From: Diprion similis
Taxonomy: Eukaryota; Arthropoda; Insecta; Hymenoptera; Diprionidae
Direction: 5' to 3'
Length of the DNA stretch: 64,000 nt
Assembly: GCF_021155765.1 (NCBI RefSeq)
Contig: NC_060105.1
Location: 6,384,001-6,448,000 of the forward strand
The notes under the pieces were generated by a model. It had not been told where the DNA came from, made no database searches, and worked only from the letters and a program-made list of their open reading frames with translations. The stretch's first letter is position 1. The number at the start of each line of letters is the position of its first letter. Positions 25,701 to 35,969 of this stretch are shown one piece after another. The translations under genes were made by a program, and so were the position numbers.

Positions 25701-28033
25701 AGCATTGAAAGTGTGCCGATATCGGATATAGAGAAAGTAAATGTGTCTGATTTTTATGAAAAACTACCACATACATATACGAGTAAATGTAAAATATGTG
25801 GGAGAGTCGTATCGAATCTACGGAATCATTATTTGACGCATAATCCAGGAAACTATGTCTGCCCAATGTGTGGCTGTCATAGGACAAGATTAGATAATCT
25901 AAAGGATCACATTAAACGTAAACATCCCAATATACAAATAGTTAGCAGCAACACATTTTTTGGCTGAATTAATTCTCACATATTCGAAAACATTTTTCAA
26001 AGATTATTACAAATTCGGAGAATTTTTCTGTGCAACACAAGTAATACATTTCCTCATTTGCTGTTCTGCAATCTTTCTGTATTTTTTTTCATTCTTATTA
26101 TACGCGAATACTAGGACATTGTCACACAACTATACGTTTGTCCTGAGCACCGCTATCTTTAAAACAATATTCATAGAATCCAAGAAAAATATTCGTGGTA
26201 TTTCGATATCACTGACAGGGATCGGAGAAAAATTTATACGATTAAAAAGTTAACTAGAAAGGTATTTCTTAACACTGACATTGGCAGAATGAACGTCGAA
26301 TCGTACTCACGAGACATAGGTCCTAGTATTCCTAATAATCCTAAAGTATGTTTTAATATTATAGATAATTAAGCTATGTGTGTGACTAAATTTAATTTAA
26401 GGAATATTAACGTTAATTGAGAATCGCTACTCGATAAGAAGGTCAAGGATATCCGATAAGTAAGTGAATGATTGATGGAAGTGAATGTGAGTGGTGAGAT
26501 TGTAAAGATTATGTGTTGCCAAGGGCTAAGGGGGATCTCTCCTTCTCTCTCTCTCTCTGTTCCAGTGTTGGCCAGTGATGTCTCACTGAAGAGAGAGGAG
26601 GGGATTTCCCCTCTAACTCAACCAACGGAGCTCCGGCTTTCCTGCTGGATGCCTCCTCCCTCGCGACCCCGGGATACATGGGTAATGAGAGGGCCAGAGG
26701 CAACTAACGGGTATAACATGTTCATTCCAATACCCGGTGAATCCAGTCCTCAATTATACAGCTGTCGGCAGTGCGGCAAATCAGTCAGTAATCGTTGGCA
26801 CCACATTCGATCCCATCAATCGCAGAATTGCCAGTGTCCATTTTGCAATACTGTATTCACTCGAAGTGACAATCTTAAGGCACACATTAGAAGTAAACAT
26901 TCGTCATTTATGTAGAATAAATAACTCGCACATTAATTATTTGACAAATTTTTCGCATAAAGCGTTATTCTAGCTTCATAAGTAATACAAGTATGTCCTT
27001 TATATCTTGATGCTTGTTTGCGTATTAACCAAAGGCGTATGCACTAATATCAGCCCATCTATAACACTGTTCTAGTGATCTTTACGCAACATATTAGGAA
27101 GTCACCAATTTCAATTATACTTTCTGTGCGGTTAAACGCTATTTCGCCCACCCTGAATGTAGATGAATACTTATACTTGGCGTCGATGAGCGTAGTCTTA
27201 CCAAATGCAAACTCATAGGTTCAAGTTAAGAAATCCCGCATTCAACAGGTACCTCTCTTGTCCCCCATTAACTTTCAGCTAGTATTTTTTCGAGGTTCTC
27301 ACATTTCAACCCATTATGTATGTTTTGTACATATTTCAATGGACATGAACTGAAAATAGTAAAAACGAGTTCGACACAGGGCAGCATATTTTTTTGCTAT
27401 TATGTGCACCTAATAGATCTAATATTATATTTCATGTAGGAGCTATTTCAATCTACAATGTAGTAGCTTGTATTCAACGAAAGAATCTCCATTACGTATT
27501 AATCATTATTGTACCCCTCATGTGCCATACAGATTACGTAGTCCGATAAGTATTTAACTCTTTGCTTTTGAAGCCGTAATTTATATTTAGCTATTAATGC
27601 TTAGATGATAGAATATTATAATGTAAATTGTAATATTTTTGTACTTGCTATTTGTGAAATAAATGATAATTTTACTTTATATAACAGGTATGTCTTTGTT
27701 GGTGGGGTGAAAGGTCGGGGATGGGAGGGGGCGGTAAAGGACGGAAGGGTTTGATAAAAACTGAATTACGTGTTCCCAACAGATAGTTATTACAAGCCGA
27801 TCTATCTGGTTTTAAATCAAATGAAATTAACAATCATCATTTTATAACAATGTAATCTCCCTTCTATCTTTCTATTCTATCTCTTCCCTATCTGTCGCTC
27901 TCACAAGTAATTACATGCAACTGACACTTCACGAAAATCTAATTAATCTAACAAACGGATCCTACTTTAACAAAGGTACTCTTATCGTTCCCAATTTTGT
28001 GTATATATATACCTATACATACATGTACGCGTG

Positions 28034-28072
<39 letters not shown>

Positions 28073-31000
28073 TTATGTATGTATATATGCATACATTTAT
28101 GTACATGAATATAAACTGTTACCATTCAAAATGATCGAGATGTCAACTACCGAGATTTAGTGTGCTGTCATGAATAATAAGTATTGCCTCAGGCTACGAT
28201 ACCACAAGTAATTAGTGGCTAAACTAACTTATGTATCAGGCGTACATTAATCAGGACAATTGATCTAGTTTAATTGACATTACATTTATGCGGCAGTGCT
28301 GGACATGTAAATTCATTGACATCATCGTTATTGCGAACGATTTTACATACTATTTTACATACTATTTTGTACAAGCCATGTTATTGCTATGTATATTATC
28401 CATAGATTTGAACGAGTTTCAATCTCCATGTTGACGATAATTTTTCCACAGTCGGACCATTGATGTCACATAGGGAATAATTTTAGAAAACTTTGTTGAA
28501 TGCAACAGTGTACTGTCGGTCGTTCTTTTGTCTGTACATATCTGTGTTGTTTTCCATTATAACATATCGTTAATGGAGAGGTAACAGTTGGCTCGTCAGC
28601 ATAAATGAGTAATAGACTAGATCAATGCAGTATAAGAAAAAACAGAAAATCTAGCGAGCATAGGTGGGGAAGGTGCAATTGAGTGACTTGTCTTGTGTTG
28701 ATGTTGCAGGTTCAAAAGCCTGGCACATGCGGCTGACGTTTGACCGGGTGCCAGGCGGCTGCAACCTTCACAGGTGCAAGCTGTGCGGCAAGGTGGTGAC
28801 GCACATCAGGAACCACTACCACGTCCACTTCCCTGGCAGGTTTGAGTGCCCTCTCTGTCGTGCCACGTATACTCGTAGTGACAATTTGCGCACACATTTT
28901 AAATTTAAACATCCCGAAGCGAGAAAGATTGATCTTAATGATTTCATGGCTGGTTCCTTGGCACTAGCTGCCAACAATGATACTATGAACACTCTTTCCT
29001 AGGCGCTCTAGAAGAAAAGAGTGTTTCATAATTTTGAACACCAAATCTATAGGTTCTACGCTTATAAAAAAAATAGTAAAAAAAAAAAAAAAACAAAATT
29101 AATTGTTGAGGTAAGATCTAAGGACAATGTATAGGACAAGGAGGGCAGCCTTAGTTTTGGTCCAAAAATCATGGCAATTGAAAACTATACATAATTGGGA
29201 GCAAATGTGGTGCCAATTCCTCCCTTAGTTGCTGCTGAGTAGCGTTGGCAAGTTGGCAGCCAGGAAATAAATTATTAATATTAAATAAAATAACGGAAAA
29301 TGATGAAAAAAAAATAATTATAAAAAATGAAGACGTATAAAGTAATTCATTCGATTTGCAGGGTGAGTCATCTAGTTGTTGAAAGTTTTTAGTTGAATTT
29401 CATATTAGATTATGAAACAATAATTTCCATTCAATAGCAATATTAAAAATACATATAATACACCCTAAATGTAAAGACGGAAAAAAAGAAATTACTAATC
29501 CACAACGAAAATTCTGTCCTACATGTCGCCAATTTTGATATGTATAAAAAAAAAAAAAAACGGAAAGAAAAAAAAATGAAAATAGTATAAAATAACAAAT
29601 ATGTCTGTTAAGAAAACTAATTCTTTTTTCTCTAATATGAACTTTGACTACAAAACGTTACTTGTTACAAAACACCTAAAGTCTATATAATGATAAAACT
29701 GCACACCGCAAACTATAATGCAGCAAATAGTGGAAATTATGAGACATTCCACGATTGGGACTTAAATCTGTAGGCAAGAAAAAAAAAATTATTATTATTG
29801 TATTGGATGATTTATAGTACTATATTTTATACTTTATATAATCTACTGTTATATTCTACATTGGTTGGAGATAGTAACATTAAAACACAATTTATCCAAG
29901 GGGTGGTTAGATATTCACAACATCATTGCACATTGATATTTAATTGGTTGAGGTGCAATCTTATTCTTCCCGTATTTTTCTTTTTTTTTTCTTTTTTTTT
30001 CACATCAAAACACGTATGATATAACGACCTATATTGTAACGATGACAAATACACAGTCAAATAGCTATTCAAAGGGCCACGTTGAAAATGGTATGTAACT
30101 ATGTATCTTACCTTCGGTGTGTTTCTCTTTGCTCATTTTTTTTTTTCTGTTTTCTTTCACGATTATTCTTTCATGTTCTCTAAAATAGCACTTTGCATAG
30201 TTATGGCTACACACATACCTATAATTTAATATATATCTAGAATATTAATATATTATGCAGATTATTAAGTATAATAATATATTGATAATTTATTTAATAT
30301 TGTTTTACTGTTTTATGATTTTATATATTCTATTACTGTTTGATGAGAGCATGTATACAGCTACACATATTAATTTATTAACAGTGAAGAAATGTCAAGG
30401 TGCACCGTAGGCCTACCCCTGGCAGACCAGCCGCTGGTTTTTTTTATTATTGTTTCAAAGATACGATCGAATACAAGGCTGTAGATGTTCTACAGTAGCT
30501 CATACTCCAGCTTACCAAATATTCGCCGGGTGTTTAGCTAAAATGAATTTATTATTATTGTTATTATATTATTTTTTTTCTGTTTTTTTTTCTCGGAATA
30601 ACGAAGAATTAACCACTTCTTCTGATCCATGTTGTTTGTTTGATATTTTTTCTCACGAGGAAAGAAAAACTAATAAGAAAAAACAATGATTATGTTTCAT
30701 ACTACATACATGTCACTAAGATTCTTTGTCAGCACTCGTTAGTGCTATCTGAAGTTCATAACTTTTTCTCAACAAAAAGTTACTTGAGATAGTTCGCTCG
30801 AACGATCCATAAGTCATTTTCCCGTAATGTTAACTTCAAAGGTTTAAATTCAAAAGAAATTGATGTTTTTCAAAATACTCGGCACAGATTTCACATAACA
30901 AACAGCTTGCACTATCGCAGGCTCCTTGGCTGTTATTGAAACTTCTTATTGATTAAAATTACTACTACATATAGGTATTTATATATTTACAACTGCGTGG

Positions 31001-34000
31001 TGTGGAGTGGAACATTGTGATATAATAGATTGGTGCTAACACCTTATTGAAATTGAGAAGAATTTAAAGAAATCGTGCAATATTGCGATAGTATGGAGCG
31101 AGGGGTTATTTCTCAATAACTATATTAAGTTTTCAATTGTCAAAGTAAAAAGAAAAAATACAAGAAAGAAACCGAGCAGAGGCTCGCCGAGTTCTTGAAA
31201 TTTGAAATTATTAGCGATTTGTGTACATAGGAAATGTGATACCACGACAGGGGGCGGGGGAAATGGGAAGGGGAACGTAAAGAAAGAGAGTATTACCTAG
31301 GTAGAAAGATGTTAAATAGTTAATGACGGATTAAAATTGAATTAACGCGAGACAAGCTACGATAGTGCGAAGAAAAGGAAACTATGGCTGTGCAAGAGAA
31401 CATTATGAGTGTAGTTAAATAGGATAGGTGTAACCTAGGGACTAGGCTTAGCTGATAGGATAAGGGTACGTTAATGTTTCATTTTAATGCGTAGACATCT
31501 TGTTGAGTGATAACACCTAGCTCCTTGTACATTATTATATTAAATAAAAAAAAAAAATACTATTATTAATATCTCTTTATATAATAATATATACAAATTA
31601 CAATTAATTATAATATATCTTCATATTATTATATATTATTATATATATACAATTATTATGTTATTTTCGGGGAAGTTGTATATCTCGCGTCTAGGACTAT
31701 TCCTCCACGCAAAAGAATTTTGATTGAAAATCTATTACTGCAATATCAGAACGAATTGTTTGATTTCTTCTGTGTTCAATGGAACATTTCTTAATCTGAA
31801 TTTTCATTTGCCCAGACCATATTTGCATTTTCTAATGCAGTTGCAGAAACGAATCTTTACTTGAATTTTTTTTACACTTCTTGTTTCCGTTCGTTTATTT
31901 ATGTCTTAAAATTACTCTGTCGCCTTCTACTGAAAATCGATGACAATTACAGTTACTTACCGGACACGTGCTGTATCGCAATTTGACAGCAACAGCGGCA
32001 CACTGTGGCACTACACATAACATAAACGAACTGCTGAAAGTTTAGAGCTACTATGCTACATTTATACTATTGTACCATACCCTAGTAAACATTACCCTTA
32101 AACCATTTATCAAATCTTTCATTACATATAACAGAATAACGAACGTCGTTTTACTATACATAAATCATTATATAACTTTGGCTCGAAACGTACAATAGGC
32201 ACATATTTCTGACCATGCAGATAAAATATATTAGACTAAGAATAACCGATTTTATTTAAAAAAAAAAATTATATATATATATGTATGTGTATATATATAT
32301 GTATGTATATATATATATATATATGTGTATGTAGATATATACACATGCATACATACATATATTATTATTATTATTCTAACATAATTCTTATGTTACATTA
32401 TACATTATACATTATACATTTTAATTATAATGTAGATAATATGGATGAAAAAAAATTAACCACATGTGCATTTAATGTATTTCTACTAATTTTTTGATTA
32501 AACATAATTGTGTGTTAACCGTTTGTTTTATTTTCCAGTTCTTGTAGATCTAATGCGTTTAAAATTGATCTCAAATTTTTTCTTATCAACAAATCGTTTA
32601 ATAGGTAGTGTAATTAATTAGGATTTAAATTGAGTTTTATCTATGTGATATTGTGGATTCAGACCCCGGACGATTTTGTAAAAGTATTGCTTGCAGGGCT
32701 GGGGAGAAGGGTGACTGGTTCGTATCTACGCGTTGCTGACCAAACGCAGTTGTTTCTCAAGCTCCCCAAGCCTAACACGGGTGCTCCCACCCTCTACGCC
32801 TGTACAACATGTGGCAAAACGGTTCGCAACAAGTGGCATCATAATCAGTTTCATAATCCAGTGCAGTTCCCTTGTCATATATGCAATAAAATTTACTCAA
32901 GAATAGATCATTTGAAATTGCATGTTAGGATGAAGCATTGAAACTGTATATTATTTATACTCTGGCGGTACCAAATAATACATTAAATGTTAGCATAGAC
33001 CTTCGAAGCATGGCTTGTCGTCTGACATTTTCTTCAAAGGTCTGTGTTGATATTTTTCTTCTCTAAATACCTTAAGTCTTCCATATCAATTTAGTTAGTA
33101 CTGAGTAGATTGGTGAGGATTGTTTATAAGTTTGTAATGATAAAAAATATCAATAAAAATCATCTAAAAGCGCCAAGACGGCTTTTGTGTGATTCATTTT
33201 TACAAAAGAACAACGCCATGCCATGATTTTTGTTCTTAGAAATGTGCCGTTTTGAAGAACATGCAAGTATGAATGGAATATGAGTATAGGTAATGACAAA
33301 TCTGATACACCCCTTATCCTGCTAATTGTATGAAAATTTCACACTGACTTTTCTATTGTTACAGAACTTAAAAACTGGAGGATATCTCAGATATTTGAGA
33401 GAGTGAGTAACTCAGACGAGAGGAGACGATGTTCCTTGTGTGGTAAGGTCGTTACTAACGTGCGAAACCATTACTACGTTCATTATCCAGGAAAATATGC
33501 CTGTCAGCTATGCCCAGCTGTTTATACGCGTAGCGACACTTTGCTGACACACACACGCGCCAAACATGCTCACGTCCAATAACGTCGGAAATACTTCCAG
33601 CTATATGAATTCAATTAAGCTAGCCAGGAACTTCTTTCCCAGCAGAGAATATATTTTTCTCCATTTTTATACTACCTCCTAACAATTAGCCTGAGAGTAA
33701 ATTAGGAAATACGAGTAGGGCTCCGAGTGAATATTACTTTATATTGAGATTAAAAAATTGTAAGGCAAGCTTGTATCAACTAACAGAAGTTCTAACGTTC
33801 ACAAGATGAATGTAAACGCAGGTTGTATACTGACTTGTGATTTAATTTATTCAATTGTATATAATTGTTTTAAAATATTTCGAATTAGATACTTTGTGAC
33901 GCATCAGAAAATAGTCGAACTCAGAATTGAATCATTCACTTATTATTCATAGTATTTCTGACACGTATTATCTATAGATATCTGTTACATATTATCAGTT

Positions 34001-35455
34001 ACGCGAAGTTTCATTTCTCGTTAGACTCCAATGCTTCAGGTGTAATAAAAATGTCCAACTACTGAACCTGCATTTCAATTGGTTTTGAAAACTCAGGCGT
34101 TTGGTGCTAAACGTAATTAACATAATTAAATCCCAGATTATTCTCCTTATGCCTGAGATAATAGAATGAAGAAAAATTACTCGAGAAAATTTTTTCCACT
34201 CTACAAGATGACTAATTTCGATTTTTGCTCCAGTAGTATATTGATATTGTAATAATTAATGTAAATTGTTCAATTGAATTGGTTTGGTATACCAAAGACT
34301 ATTTTATTCCAATTCAGCGATCATTATGAGTAGGGAACTAGCTGGGTAATGCCATTAGTATTGCATAATAGTAACATTTTTTACAATACAACATCTTCTT
34401 TCACAGTTGTGCGCGTTATGAAATAATATTGGACTGATAAAATTGTTAAGCTAGATTCTTTCTTAGTAGCAATAATATAATATAAACTTTTTTATCATAA
34501 GATGATTTGATACTATTAGTGTTACGCTATTAAGTTATTATATTCTCATTCCATGTTAATAATCCTCATTAAGTGGAATATAAATGTGTAGTGCACAGAT
34601 TGTGAAAGGAACATAGAGGCTCTAATGATATGTAATATATTTATATATATTCAAAAACATTCAAAAATAATATAAAGACTTCTTTGTAATAAAAATTGAT
34701 TTTTATTTTATTATCGACAGGAATTAGTAGAAAAGATGACGTGAGTGAAATCATTCTTCAGGGGTAAGATTCACAACCAACGCTTACTTCCATTTCTACA
34801 TTGAGTAAAATAAAAATTAACATTGAAAAATTGTATTCAAATAATTGAATAAATCGTCAATACTTGTTGGCATGTACCTATGGCTTCAGTGGTCTTCTTT
34901 TACGCTTACGATGTATAAAAATCGATGCTACAATTGTAAAATATGAATGACCGTGAAATTGAAACAATCAATTTGACTGAATGGTGTGTTCGGCAATGAT
35001 GTAAGTGAGATAAAACTGTGCATGGTGTAAAATGAGATGAGTTTTCTGAAATGTATATAATGTGTGTATGTGTGTGTGTGTGTGTATGTATAAATATTTT
35101 TCTTTTCCTATGATATGTGTATTCTGTGAGGTGAAATTTTTGACAGAGTAACATTACTCATAGATTAATGAACAAAAATACATTAGAAAGTTGGGGGTTT
35201 TCAGGTTCACTCCCAAGCATTGCGACTGGACTTACTTATCATGAGATGTTTGCTGTATCTGTGAGCAGTCCAACTCTCTGGCGTTGCAGAGCCTGCGGGA
35301 AACAGGTAACCAACCGATGGCATCATTTCCATATCCACACGGCTCAACGATCACTGTGCCCTTACTGTCCAGCCACATACAGCCGAATCGACACGTTACG
35401 CTCTCACATACGTACCAAGCACAGAGATCTTCTTTTCACAAAGGCGTTGATGTAA
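15746..35455 (+). CDS. fru: fruitless: BTB transcription factor with alternative C-terminal zinc-finger exons
   Basis: The gene is recognised from its BTB exon, whose opening ([13 protein letters not shown]) and core match insect Fru closely. Common coding exons are 17592-18122 and 19107-19286 (both ending in phase 0), then 22761-22884 (ending in phase 1). Alternative terminal exons follow: 20985-21677 (transposase-type domain) and seven C2H2 exons starting at 24845, 25678, 26566, 28710, 32697, 33365 and 35205. A 5' segment (15746-15770) can add a short N-terminal extension. Fru is a nuclear DNA-binding regulator; in Drosophila its male isoforms direct courtship circuitry and common isoforms serve general development. 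The 3' choice sets DNA binding and the 5' choice sets sex. The order BTB, linker, zinc fingers and the shared phase-1 junction match the known fru plan. Coordinates span the sex-regulated ATG to the last zinc-finger stop; several promoters are likely. Confidence 0.95.
16322..16361 (+). promoter_or_regulatory. Cluster of four GAAGAT elements, putative Tra/Fem-Tra2 splicing enhancer
   Basis: GAAGAT occurs at 16322, 16335, 16348 and 16356, spaced 8-13 bases apart. Further single copies lie upstream at 15547, 15635 and 16215. GAAGAW-type motifs are the reported hymenopteran Tra/Tra2 response elements in dsx, tra/fem and fru. The first copy also contains GATCAACA (16325-16332), matching the 3' eight bases of the dipteran 13-nt dsx/fru repeat. 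The cluster lies on the sense strand inside the presumed female-specific extension, about 415 bases before its donor. Confidence 0.65.
17569..18122 (+). CDS. fru: fru common exon encoding the BTB/POZ domain
   Basis: The ATG for the common protein is at 17592. The exon encodes 177 residues and ends in phase 0 at gtaagt. Residues ~1-115 form the BTB domain typical of the Ttk/Lola/Fru group: [31 protein letters not shown], then [24 protein letters not shown] and [19 protein letters not shown]. The rest is a charged Ser/Pro/Glu-rich linker with a basic KRKRK stretch that may act as a nuclear localisation signal. The acceptor at 17568 and the 23 in-frame bases before the ATG let an upstream exon add residues without shifting the frame. 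A purine/pyrimidine-rich 5' stretch (17400-17520) precedes it. BTB dimerisation and cofactor binding are known roles of this domain. Confidence 0.97.
19107..19286 (+). CDS. fru: fru linker exon
   Basis: A 180-base exon with acceptor atttcag and donor gtaagt, phase 0 on both sides, encoding 60 residues. It is rich in Ser, Pro and Gln, has an acidic patch (SDVEDGG) and contains IKQEI, a sumoylation-like psi-K-x-E site. It can be spliced either to the phase-0 transposase-type exon (20985) or to the phase-0 start of the next linker exon (22761). It is therefore the branch point between two kinds of Fru C terminus. Confidence 0.85.
20985..21677 (+). CDS. fru: fru alternative terminal exon with ZNF862/hAT-transposase-type zinc-binding domain
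   Basis: The acceptor (ctgttgacag) is followed by 230 open codons in phase 0, in frame with the linker exon ending at 19286, then a TAA. The first ~145 residues are a polar linker. The last ~80 residues carry a CxxC...HxxxxxH domain: [17 protein letters not shown], then [26 protein letters not shown] and CKAH. This W...W-L-x-Y-D, C-x2-C, NFR, H-x5-H pattern is known from ZNF862/KIAA1586-type proteins and hAT-family transposases, not from classical Fru C2H2 fingers. The resulting isoform would have about 467 residues (from MDQQ) and no C2H2 finger. No perfect AATAAA is seen just downstream, so use as a terminal exon rests on the frame, the acceptor and the stop. It could instead be a separate domesticated gene, but it lacks its own sensible ATG and promoter. 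Confidence 0.7.
   Translation, partial: TNVAREVQSDGKSEKTMDDQNTQVDSSNRNSLPKHVSRKTAIMAGGYLSVRAPDVLFSYYGETDKLCITENCVSPHEQSYAIKSHYTVQAEPGQSHTFASQVSPVSTKSQDDLNSFINVGSDILRRELSAPQLSPSELLSRSHLGKRIGKFRPGWLEMFNWLRYDEKSHIMYCKYCRKWSETIPEIRTSFAAGNGNFRLEIVNHHDKCKAHNLCIAKEAESKKYFYRHMK
22761..22884 (+). CDS. fru: fru common linker exon feeding all zinc-finger exons
   Basis: 124 bases, acceptor catgcacag, donor gtaaga. It starts in phase 0 and ends in phase 1. It encodes [12 protein letters not shown]... to ...HEMLDGLD, 41 codons plus one G. That G is completed by the first two bases of each of the seven C2H2 exons, giving G, D, V or E as the joining residue. It is the common splice hub of the locus. Confidence 0.85.
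24845..25152 (+). CDS. fru: fru alternative zinc-finger exon 1
   Basis: Acceptor tgtattccag, phase 1, 101 residues plus stop. It has two fingers: [18 protein letters not shown] (C-x2-C-x9-H-x3-H) and [22 protein letters not shown] (C-x2-C-x12-H-x4-H). The recognition helix of the second finger is RSDNLKR. The C-terminal tail has about 30 residues. An AATAAA lies at 25202-25207, some 50 bases after the stop, followed by a TA microsatellite. Confidence 0.9.
25678..25967 (+). CDS. fru: fru alternative zinc-finger exon 2
   Basis: Acceptor ctatttacag, phase 1. A leader of ~38 residues precedes finger one ([18 protein letters not shown]) and finger two ([22 protein letters not shown]). The helix is RLDNLKD. 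An extra cysteine (CPMCGC) sits at the start of finger two. The tail is short (NTFFG, then TGA). Finger one belongs to the RNHY class shared with exons 4 and 6. Confidence 0.9.
26566..26915 (+). CDS. fru: fru alternative zinc-finger exon 3
   Basis: The acceptor (ctgttccag) follows a long CT tract (about 26541-26559) that serves as its pyrimidine tract. Phase 1. A linker of ~65 residues precedes finger one ([18 protein letters not shown]) and finger two ([22 protein letters not shown]). The helix is RSDNLKA. Finger one is of the RWHH class shared with exons 5 and 7. The protein ends four residues after the last histidine. AATAAA sits at 26916-26921 and again at 27658-27663. Confidence 0.9.
28710..29002 (+). 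CDS. fru: fru alternative zinc-finger exon 4
   Basis: Acceptor gatgttgcag, phase 1, 97 residues. Finger one is [18 protein letters not shown] and finger two [22 protein letters not shown], linked by FPGRFE. The helix is RSDNLRT. The tail has ~30 residues. The first half of the exon is clearly more GC-rich than its flanks, consistent with coding constraint. AATAAA occurs at 29266-29271. Confidence 0.9.
32697..32941 (+). CDS. fru: fru alternative zinc-finger exon 5
   Basis: Acceptor attgcttgcag, phase 1, 81 residues. Finger one is [18 protein letters not shown] and finger two [22 protein letters not shown]. The helix is RIDHLKL, with Ile in place of the Ser seen in most other exons. The stop directly follows the last histidine. 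AATAAA lies at 33152-33157. It sits 3.7 kb after exon 4, beyond an AT-repeat-rich intron. Confidence 0.9.
33365..33582 (+). CDS. fru: fru alternative zinc-finger exon 6
   Basis: This exon has no internal start codon. Acceptor tattgttacag, phase 1, 72 residues, opening [11 protein letters not shown]. Finger one is [18 protein letters not shown] and finger two [22 protein letters not shown]. The helix is RSDTLLT. It ends five residues later (AHVQ, then TAA). It is the shortest zinc-finger exon. Finger one is of the RNHY class. Confidence 0.88.
35205..35455 (+). CDS. fru: fru alternative zinc-finger exon 7
   Basis: Acceptor gggttttcag, phase 1, 83 residues. Finger one is [18 protein letters not shown] and finger two [22 protein letters not shown]. 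The helix is RIDTLRS. The tail is [10 protein letters not shown]. It is preceded by a TG microsatellite (about 35058-35092). It is the most distal clear zinc-finger exon. Finger one is of the RWHH class. Confidence 0.9.
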
Positions 35456-35826
35456 AAATTAGTCTAAATAACATTCATTCTTACAAAAGTATATTGCTTA
35501 ATGGATTCTATGAAGGGGAGAAAACTGATGTAAAAAGTTTCCAATGTGAATTAATACACATGGTTTTCGATGCACAGGAAAAAGTATTTACTAAAGTTAC
35601 TCGTTTGACAAAGCCAACAAAATTAGAGGTGTAACGAACAATTATATTTGTATCAGGATTATGGCACACGATATCAGGGGAGACTGATATTTTCATGTGA
35701 TTAATTACCCCGTTACTGTTTTCCAATTCATACATGTGAACAAACCAAAACGAAAAAAAGTTAAAAAATACAAAAAAAATATACTTAATGATAATCATCT
35801 TGTCTAACATCTGTTGTCGTTCACAG

Positions 35827-35969
35827 AACTGATTGTTCCATATTGTTCAACTATTGGCTGTAAATCGCATGTGAAAAGATTCGATTCACCTAATCAACAG
35901 CCATCTACCACGCTCCGTATAGATGGTGTTGAGAATGACAGAATGTATTTCAATTATTTACAATCTTAA
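35827..35969 (+). CDS. Possible eighth fru terminal exon without a zinc finger
   Basis: After a pyrimidine-rich acceptor (gttgtcgttcacag) a frame in the required phase 1 stays open for 47 codons, encoding ELIVPYCSTIGCKSHV... to ...YFNYLQS, then TAA. Only two cysteines are present, and the fragment resembles no domain I know. It may equally be 3' UTR of exon 7 that is open by chance. Confidence 0.2.

Larger units (their letters stand above)
18123..35204 (+). other. fru introns and untranslated stretches
   Basis: The gaps between fru exons are AT-rich and hold no other gene that I can support. They contain TA/TACA microsatellites (about 24470-24485, 25215-25245, 28000-28090, 32270-32345), A and T runs, and one candidate polyadenylation signal after nearly every zinc-finger exon. 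Short open frames here lack codon bias. Confidence 0.6.

Noticed and set aside
28000-28160. Plus-strand frame with Tyr/Ile repeats
   Set aside because: Pure translation of a TA/TACA microsatellite.
35506-35810. Minus-strand frame of 100 codons after fru exon 7
   Set aside because: AT-rich, no codon bias, no domain; opposite to the probable fru 3' UTR.
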